A stretch of DNA of 64,000 nt from Marinobacter pelagius (GTDB lineage Bacteria; Pseudomonadota; Gammaproteobacteria; Pseudomonadales; Oleiphilaceae), in assembly GCF_900114925.1 (NCBI RefSeq), contig NZ_FOUR01000007.1, positions 1 through 64,000 on the forward strand, read 5' to 3'. Of this stretch, positions 58,768-64,000 are shown in pieces. The position numbers were made by a program, and so were the translations under genes. Under the pieces are notes generated by a model. It saw nothing but the letters and a program-made list of their open reading frames with translations, made no database searches and was not told the origin of the DNA. Every line of letters starts with the position of its first letter. Position 1 is the stretch's first letter.

Positions 58768-59337
58768 TCAGTATCCATTGCCGGCACTGACCACCCGGGC
58801 GTAACCGACCGCACCGCGACCCGCCCCGACACTGTTGTGCTGGGCGTGCTCCAGCAGGTACTGGCTCATCTGCTCCCACTGTTCTTCATCCAGCCCCTGC
58901 AGGGTTACTTCACGGACCTGGGCGGCAGCCACCTCACTGTCAGGAACCGCTTGCGCAGCGATTTCGGGCGCACCGGCCGTTGCAGATCCCTCCCGGGAGT
59001 CCCAGCCAGCGCCTGCTCCGAAACCCACGACCAACGCCACCGCCACCATCGCCACCGCCGGCCAGCGCCAGCGTGAAGACGACGAGGCGGATCTGGCCAA
59101 TACCCGGTGATGGGCGGCACCGGAGCGGCCGTCGAGTGCCGCCCGAACGTTGGCGCTGACATCAACACCCTCCGCCGGGGTGTGACCACTGTGCATCAGA
59201 TCCCGGACCTGCTGCCAGCGCTGCCACTGGTCGCGTACCCTCGCCTGGTCGTGATGGGACAACAGGCGGCGTACCGATAGCTCATCCGCTTCGTCATCCA
59301 TCATGGCCGACAGGGTTTCTCTGAGACGATCATCCAT
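58768..59337 (-). CDS. mucA: Anti-sigma-E factor MucA/RseA
   Basis: A 189-residue anti-sigma factor. The N-terminal cytoplasmic domain (MDDRLRETLSAMMDDEADELSV region) binds AlgU; a membrane segment (about residues 92-112) and a periplasmic tail ending near QYLLEHAQHNS follow. The start at 59337 is preferred because it matches RseA-type proteins and lies 11 bp past the algU stop codon; the longest frame overlaps algU. Confidence 0.9.
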   Translation of the reverse strand: MDDRLRETLSAMMDDEADELSVRRLLSHHDQARVRDQWQRWQQVRDLMHSGHTPAEGVDVSANVRAALDGRSGAAHHRVLARSASSSSRWRWPAVAMVAVALVVGFGAGAGWDSREGSATAGAPEIAAQAVPDSEVAAAQVREVTLQGLDEEQWEQMSQYLLEHAQHNSVGAGRGAVGYARVVSAGNGY

Positions 59338-59348
59338 CGGATGCAACC

Positions 59349-59969
59349 TCAAGTTGTCTCTGTGTGATTGAGCAATGGACCAAGGTGCCGATCCACGGCA
59401 TCCCGGGCCCGGAAAATACGGGAACGGACGGTTCCGATCGGGCATTCCAGAATTTTGGCGATGTCCTCGTAACTGAGGCCATCGTACTCGCGCAACAGGA
59501 AGGCCGAGCGCAGCTCTTCCGGCAGTTCAGCGATGGCCCGGGACAACTCCTCCTGCAACTGCTCACGCTGTAACAGCCGTTCCGGAGAAGCGGGATCCCT
59601 GAGCCGGATACCGTCATCAAAATTTTCGGCGTCGGAGACATCGGCACTGGCCTGCGGGCGCCGGCCCCGGGACTCCAGGAAGTTCTTGGCGGTGTTGACC
59701 GCGATTCGGTAGAGCCAGGTGTAAAACGCGCTGTCGCCACGAAACCGGTCGATGGCGCGATAGGCCTTGACGAAGGTTTCCTGGGTCAGGTCCATCACTT
59801 CCTGGGAATCGTAGACATAACGGCTGATGATTGAAGCCACGCGCGTCTGGTATTTGACCACCAGCAGGTCGAAAGCCGCCCGATCGCCATTGCGGACCTT
59901 GCGTACGAGCTGAAGGTCCGTCTGACTGTCGGAGTGCTCACCCTGTGTCTGATTCTGTTCAGGCGTCAT
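59349..59969 (-). CDS. algU: RNA polymerase sigma-E factor AlgU
   Basis: A 206-residue ECF sigma factor, the usual AlgU/RpoE length. Region 2 reads RAAFDLLVVKYQTRV and YDSQEVMDLTQETFVKAYRAIDRFRGDSAFYTW; region 4 reads LREYDGLSYEDIA and GTVRSRIFRARDA. The start at 59969 (MTPEQNQ) matches the AlgU N-terminus; ATGs at 60038 and 60068 would add 23-33 residues. It directs envelope-stress and, in Pseudomonas, alginate genes. It heads the algU-mucA-mucB-rseC-mucD operon. Confidence 0.94.
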   Translation of the reverse strand: MTPEQNQTQGEHSDSQTDLQLVRKVRNGDRAAFDLLVVKYQTRVASIISRYVYDSQEVMDLTQETFVKAYRAIDRFRGDSAFYTWLYRIAVNTAKNFLESRGRRPQASADVSDAENFDDGIRLRDPASPERLLQREQLQEELSRAIAELPEELRSAFLLREYDGLSYEDIAKILECPIGTVRSRIFRARDAVDRHLGPLLNHTETT

Positions 59970-60107
59970 GGACGGTTTGCCGGTTTTCCCTGATGTTGCG
60001 GCCAGCTTTTCGGCCGTTGCGAGATTTGCTTGAGTCATCACTGCTGTCCGGCGTCCGTTTTTGTCCATTTTAGGCGCACGCTCCACAGGGGCGCGCCGTC
60101 AGGCCAA

Positions 60108-60134
60108 ATAGACAGCAGGCGTAAAGTTTAGTTC
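60108..60134 (-). promoter_or_regulatory. Sigma-E-type promoter of algU
   Basis: On the minus strand a GAACTA hexamer (60134-60129) and a TCTAT pentamer (60112-60108) are separated by exactly 16 bp, close to the sigma-E consensus GAACTT-N16-TCTGA. Transcription would start near 60100 and run into algU, giving autoregulation as in Pseudomonas. Confidence 0.6.
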
Positions 60135-60150
60135 AATACACGTCCACATT

Positions 60151-61779
60151 ATGGCCCGCGATACCGATCCAATGCCACAGTCCTACGAATACGATGTTCT
60201 CATAATCGGCAGTGGAGCTGCCGGTCTTACCGTCGCCCTGAACCTGCCCGACCACCTGAGCATCGGGGTCATCAGCAAGGCAGATATCAGCAGTGGCGCC
60301 ACGCTGTGGGCCCAGGGCGGCATTGCGGCGGTACTCGATGACAAGGACTCGGTCGAGAACCATATCCAGGACACCCTGGCGGCGGGCGCGGGCCTTTGTC
60401 ACGAAGATTCTGTGCGATTCACCGTGGAGAATGGCAAGGACAGCATCGACTGGCTGATCGACTCCGGGGTGGATTTTACCCGGGAGGATGACAGCGATCA
60501 CTACCACCTGACCCGCGAGGGCGGGCACAGTCACCGGCGAATCATCCATGCCGCCGATGCCACCGGCCACGCCGTGTCCACCACCCTGACCTCCCAGGCA
60601 CAGGCCCGACCCAACATTCACCTGATGTCGAATCGGGTAGCCGTGGACCTGATCACCAACCGGAAACTGTCGCTACCGGGCAACCGCTGTGTGGGAGCCT
60701 ATATTCTCAACCTGGAAGACAATCATGTGGAACTCTTCCGGGCCCGGTTCACCGTCATCGCCACCGGGGGTGCCTCGAAGGCCTACCGCTACACCACCAA
60801 CCCCGATGGTGCCTCCGGGGATGGCATTGCCATGGCCTGGCGGGCAGGTTGCCGCGTTGCCAACATGGAATTCAACCAGTTCCACCCCACCTGTCTTTAC
60901 CATCCGCACGCAAAATCGTTCCTGATCACCGAGGCGGTTCGCGGCGAGGGTGGGCTGCTGAAGCTGCCGGACGGCACCCGCTTCATGGACCGGTTTGACG
61001 AACGGGCCGAGCTGGCACCCCGGGACATTGTCGCCCGGGCCATCGACCACGAGATGAAGCGACTGGGTGTGGACCACGTGTACCTGGACATCAGCCACAA
61101 ACCGGCGGATTTCATCAAACACCACTTCCCGACCATCTACGAGAAGTGTCTGGGCTTTGGCATCGACATCACCAAAGAACCGATTCCGGTGGTTCCTGCC
61201 GCCCACTACACCTGCGGTGGCATCATCAGTGACGAACGGGCCCGCACCGACGTCAACCAGCTTTATGCGGTCGGCGAAGCCGCCTTTACCGGCCTGCATG
61301 GCGCCAACCGCATGGCCAGCAATTCCCTGCTGGAGTGCCTGGTCTATGGCCGGGCCGCAGCCGCCGACATTGCCCGCCGGGAATCGGATATCCCGGCGCC
61401 CCCGGAAGCCCCGGAGTGGGACGAAAGCCAGGTCCGGGACTCCGACGAGGACGTTGTCATCTCCCACAACTGGGACGAACTGCGCCACTTCATGTGGGAC
61501 TATGTCGGCATTGTGAGAACCACCAAACGACTCCAGCGTGCCAAGCACCGGGTCGACCTGCTGGACCGGGAAATCAGCGAGTTCTACAGCAACTACCGGG
61601 TTTCCAATGACCTGCTGGAGCTGCGCAACCTGGTCACGGTGGCGGACCTGATCATCTGTTCGGCCCTGCAGCGCCGGGAAAGCAGGGGGCTGCACTACAC
61701 CCTTGACTACCCGGGACTGCTCAATGAAGCCCGCGATACGGTACTGGTTCCGACCACCTACCGGACCCAGGCCCCCTGA
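60151..61779 (+). CDS. nadB: L-aspartate oxidase
   Basis: A 542-residue flavoprotein that oxidises aspartate to iminoaspartate, the first step of NAD synthesis. It has the FAD loop IIGSGAAGL, the substrate segment [27 protein letters not shown] and the fumarate-reductase-like [12 protein letters not shown]. An internal start at 60172 (MPQSYEYDV) fits the family N-terminus equally well; neither has a clear binding site. It is divergent from algU. Confidence 0.95.
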   Translation: MARDTDPMPQSYEYDVLIIGSGAAGLTVALNLPDHLSIGVISKADISSGATLWAQGGIAAVLDDKDSVENHIQDTLAAGAGLCHEDSVRFTVENGKDSIDWLIDSGVDFTREDDSDHYHLTREGGHSHRRIIHAADATGHAVSTTLTSQAQARPNIHLMSNRVAVDLITNRKLSLPGNRCVGAYILNLEDNHVELFRARFTVIATGGASKAYRYTTNPDGASGDGIAMAWRAGCRVANMEFNQFHPTCLYHPHAKSFLITEAVRGEGGLLKLPDGTRFMDRFDERAELAPRDIVARAIDHEMKRLGVDHVYLDISHKPADFIKHHFPTIYEKCLGFGIDITKEPIPVVPAAHYTCGGIISDERARTDVNQLYAVGEAAFTGLHGANRMASNSLLECLVYGRAAAADIARRESDIPAPPEAPEWDESQVRDSDEDVVISHNWDELRHFMWDYVGIVRTTKRLQRAKHRVDLLDREISEFYSNYRVSNDLLELRNLVTVADLIICSALQRRESRGLHYTLDYPGLLNEARDTVLVPTTYRTQAP

Positions 61780-61814
61780 TCCTTCAATTTCTCTGGAAAA
61801 CTGGCGATACCATT

Positions 61815-62087
61815 ATGTCCGATACCCCCAACGTGCCCGACAACCCCGAGTTCAAGCGCCTCTGGTGGCACAGCCGCCGCGGCATGCTGGAGCTTGATGT
61901 ACTCCTGGTACCCTTCGTGGAAGAGGTCTACCGCGACCTTGAGCCCGAGGACCAGGCCCGCTACCAGAAACTGCTGAGCTGCGAGGACACCGATATGTTC
62001 GAGTGGTTCATGCAGCGCAGCCGGCCCGAAGACCCGGATCTCCAGCGCATCGTCGACATGATCCTGAACCGTGTCCAGCCGGATTGA
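61815..62087 (+). CDS. sdhE: FAD assembly factor SdhE
   Basis: A 90-residue SdhE (formerly YgfY/CptB). The conserved RRGMLELD motif carries the RGxxE residues that promote covalent flavin attachment to succinate dehydrogenase. It has the usual five-helix length and sits between nadB and a YgfX-like gene, as in other gammaproteobacteria. Confidence 0.94.
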   Translation: MSDTPNVPDNPEFKRLWWHSRRGMLELDVLLVPFVEEVYRDLEPEDQARYQKLLSCEDTDMFEWFMQRSRPEDPDLQRIVDMILNRVQPD

Positions 62088-62532
62088 TCTCCGGCTGAGT
62101 CCCTCTGTCAGTGTCGGCCTGATTGCGACCCTGCCCTGGCTGGCACTGCTGGCCTTCGTCCTGACCGCAGCCTCCGAGAGCCGGCCCTGGATGCTATTCT
62201 TCGTTCCCGTGGCCGGCACCGGTGCGATCCTGCACTTTCGCCGCTTTGGCCTGCTACGCGGCAAACGGTCGGTTACCGGGCTGGCGCTGGAAGCCGGTGA
62301 GCTGCAGGCGCAATTCTCCGGGCGGGAAGCCATTCCGGTCCAGCCCTGCCGCAGCAGCCGGCTCGGCCCGATGCTGACCCTCTTGAAACTTCGCCCGACA
62401 GGCTCCAGATTAGGGGCGTACTATCTTATTCTCCTGGCCCCTGGGCCATGGCCTGGTGGCAACGTCTGCCCGGACCAGTTCCGCAGGTTGCGCCAGTGGC
62501 TGCGCCTGGGCCAGTCGCAGTCGTCCATCTGA
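62071..62532 (+). CDS. YgfX/CptA-like membrane protein
   Basis: A 153-residue protein starting at a GTG inside the end of sdhE (17-nt overlap), implying coupling. Two adjacent hydrophobic segments (residues about 15-35 and 42-60) precede a basic, soluble C-terminus, the layout of YgfX/CptA. In E. coli that partner of SdhE is reported to affect MreB and FtsZ; the similarity here is mostly positional and topological. Confidence 0.7.
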   Translation: MSSRIDLRLSPSVSVGLIATLPWLALLAFVLTAASESRPWMLFFVPVAGTGAILHFRRFGLLRGKRSVTGLALEAGELQAQFSGREAIPVQPCRSSRLGPMLTLLKLRPTGSRLGAYYLILLAPGPWPGGNVCPDQFRRLRQWLRLGQSQSSI

Positions 62533-62550
62533 TACACCACCGGAGTTTCC

Positions 62551-63546
62551 ATGACCGACACGGATACTGCTGCCCCCACGCAACCAGAAACCGCCAGCCT
62601 GCCGCTCCCCGACCGGGGCTACGCCAGGCTCTCTGACCGGATCCTGGTGCGGGTTTCCGGCCCCGGAACCGACAAGTTTCTGCAGGGCCAGTTCAGCCAG
62701 CACCTCGAGGAAGTCACCGGTGATCGCGCCCTGCGCGGGGCCGCCAGCACGCCGAAGGGACGCGCCTACTGTCTGACGCGACTGGCACGGGACGGCGACA
62801 GTGTTGTTCTGGACCTCCCGACGGCACTGGCAGAGCAGACTCTGACCCAGCTGCGAAAATACCTGATGCTGTTCCGGGGCACGACCATGGAGACCCTGGA
62901 CCAGGGCATGATCTGGGGCATCCTCGGGCAGGACACGGCACGTGCAGCCGCTGGCGGGGATGTTTCCGGGCTTCAGGCTGCGGGTGACGTTCTCAGGCTC
63001 GAGTCGGGACTCCTGATCCGGGTTGAATCCGACGAACGCGGTCTGGAACGGTACGAACTCTGGCAGACTTCCGGTGAATCTCCGGATTTCGCGGACGCCC
63101 CGCAGCTGTCCCTGGCCGACTGGCACGCAACTGAAATCGCCGCCGGTGTTCCGGCCCTCGATGAGGCAGGCTGGGAGGCGTTTGTTCCGCAGATGCTCAA
63201 CCTCCAGCATCTGGACGGCATCCATTTCAAGAAAGGCTGCTATACCGGTCAGGAGGTCATCGCCCGCATGCACTTCCTCGGGCAGCTGAAGAAAAGCCTG
63301 TTCCGGTTCCGGAGTTCCGGCGACGTCACGCCCGGCGCGGATATAAAAATGGGCGACCGGAGCGTCGGCACGGTGGTGAACCGTGTACGATTCAACGATG
63401 GCTCGGTGGAATTGCTGGCTGTCGTTCGCCACGATGCTGCGGATCAGCCGCTGACGGCAGACGGCAACAGCCTGACTTCCCTGCCCCTGCCCTATGCGGT
63501 ACCGGAGCGTGAGCAAGGGGATGATCAGGAGTCTTCAGCCGGCTGA
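62551..63546 (+). CDS. ygfZ: Folate-binding tRNA-modifying protein YgfZ
   Basis: A 331-residue GcvT-fold protein with the diagnostic KGCYTGQEV motif near residue 230, whose cysteine supports iron-sulfur enzymes such as MiaB. An N-terminal FLQGQFSQ segment contacts folate in homologues. It follows the YgfX-like gene after 18 bp. The 3' end overlaps ung by 12 nt. Confidence 0.92.
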   Translation: MTDTDTAAPTQPETASLPLPDRGYARLSDRILVRVSGPGTDKFLQGQFSQHLEEVTGDRALRGAASTPKGRAYCLTRLARDGDSVVLDLPTALAEQTLTQLRKYLMLFRGTTMETLDQGMIWGILGQDTARAAAGGDVSGLQAAGDVLRLESGLLIRVESDERGLERYELWQTSGESPDFADAPQLSLADWHATEIAAGVPALDEAGWEAFVPQMLNLQHLDGIHFKKGCYTGQEVIARMHFLGQLKKSLFRFRSSGDVTPGADIKMGDRSVGTVVNRVRFNDGSVELLAVVRHDAADQPLTADGNSLTSLPLPYAVPEREQGDDQESSAG

Positions 63547-64000
63547 TACCGGTTTCCGATAGCGGGCAATCAGCTCCGCTTTGGCGGGCAGCGACCAGTC
63601 GATGGGCGGCTGCCCGTTGCCCTTGAGCCATTCGTTGGCCCGGGAGAAGTGCTTGCAGCCGAAGAAGCCCCGGTAGGCACTGAGGGGCGACGGATGCGGG
63701 CCCTCCAGCACCAGGTGCCGGCTGCGATCGATATGCTGGCCCTTTTTCCGGGCGTAACTGCCCCAGAGCAGGAACACCACGCCTTCGCGCTCCCGGTTGA
63801 CGGTTTCTATCACCCTGTCGGTAAAGGTTTCCCAGCCCTTGCCCTGATGGGCGCCGGCCTGTCCCTGCAATACCGTCAGAACGCTGTTCAGCAACAACAC
63901 TCCGCGCTCGGCCCAGGGCTGAAGGCAGCCATGATCCGGCGGCTCGATCCCCAGATCATCCCGGATTTCCTTGAAGATATTGACCAGGGAGGGCGGAACC
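63535..64000 (-). CDS. ung: Uracil-DNA glycosylase, N-terminus outside window
   Basis: The C-terminal part (about 155 codons) of a family 1 uracil-DNA glycosylase. The frame stays open to the window edge and reads [13 protein letters not shown] and [14 protein letters not shown], then the conserved [13 protein letters not shown] with the catalytic-loop histidine. The catalytic GQDPYH motif lies upstream, beyond base 64000. It removes uracil from DNA. It is convergent with ygfZ. Confidence 0.95.
   Translation of the reverse strand, partial: VPPSLVNIFKEIRDDLGIEPPDHGCLQPWAERGVLLLNSVLTVLQGQAGAHQGKGWETFTDRVIETVNREREGVVFLLWGSYARKKGQHIDRSRHLVLEGPHPSPLSAYRGFFGCKHFSRANEWLKGNGQPPIDWSLPAKAELIARYRKPVSAG

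Noticed and set aside
59349..60086. Longer AlgU starting at 60086 (GTG)
   Set aside because: The extra 39 residues are not found in AlgU/RpoE proteins; the start at 59969 matches the family N-terminus.

Overview
The window looks like a chromosomal segment of a marine gammaproteobacterium, most likely Marinobacter or a close relative. The evidence is protein-level resemblance and gene order: an alcohol-forming fatty acyl-CoA reductase of the Marinobacter wax-ester type (17083-18624), a gacS/barA-cysM-rlmD-relA-mazG block, a complete algU-mucA-mucB-rseC-mucD block next to lepA-lepB-rnc-era-recO-pdxJ, and nadB-sdhE-ygfX-ygfZ-ung. Base composition is high-GC throughout. There is no rRNA, no recognisable tRNA, no CRISPR array and no intact transposase; almost all of the DNA is ordinary core-genome coding sequence.

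Layout. 1-411 holds no recognised gene but has strong hairpins. 412-6445 is a catabolic cluster: SDR, histidine-phosphatase-like protein, APH-fold kinase, SDR and acyl-CoA dehydrogenase on the minus strand, with a divergent LysR regulator. It resembles the 4-hydroxyacyl-CoA (levulinate / ACAD10-ACAD11 type) route. 6553-14118 is a looser region: a membrane protein, an EAL protein, a beta-decarboxylating dehydrogenase plus a class III aminotransferase, a lipoprotein, a CPXCG protein, a class I aminotransferase and a D-2-hydroxyacid dehydrogenase. The gaps there hold clusters of a 30-bp palindromic repeat. 14127-18624 carries a CrbR/ErdR-like regulator beside acsA, then the fatty acyl-CoA reductase. 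18857-26490 is a signalling and lipid block: a deviant MinD/ParA ATPase, a HDOD-GAF-histidine kinase, a REC-PAS-GGDEF-EAL protein, a methyltransferase and a DUF2156 protein.

26468-34543 contains murI and nudC, plsB, rsmJ-tsaB, adk and a YbaK-HDOD fusion. 34589-46635 contains ppc, two small paralogous proteins, mazG-relA, rlmD, cysM and the BarA/GacS sensor kinase. 46645-52754 is the pdxJ-recO-era-rnc-DUF4845-lepB-lepA string on the minus strand. 52861-55587 is a CHASE-PAS-GGDEF-EAL protein. 55715-59969 is the envelope-stress operon, with a sigma-E-like autoregulatory promoter upstream. 60151-63546 is nadB-sdhE-ygfX-ygfZ, meeting the truncated ung at the right edge.

Themes. Acetate activation, fatty alcohol formation, glycerolipid acylation and a possible hydroxyacyl-CoA pathway fit a lipid- and hydrocarbon-using lifestyle. 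At least five proteins carry EAL, GGDEF or HDOD domains. The least ordinary material is non-coding: a 30-bp palindrome family restricted to the first 14.2 kb with covarying stem positions, and two long hairpins at 3866-4143 that share a core but have unrelated, perfectly self-complementary arms.
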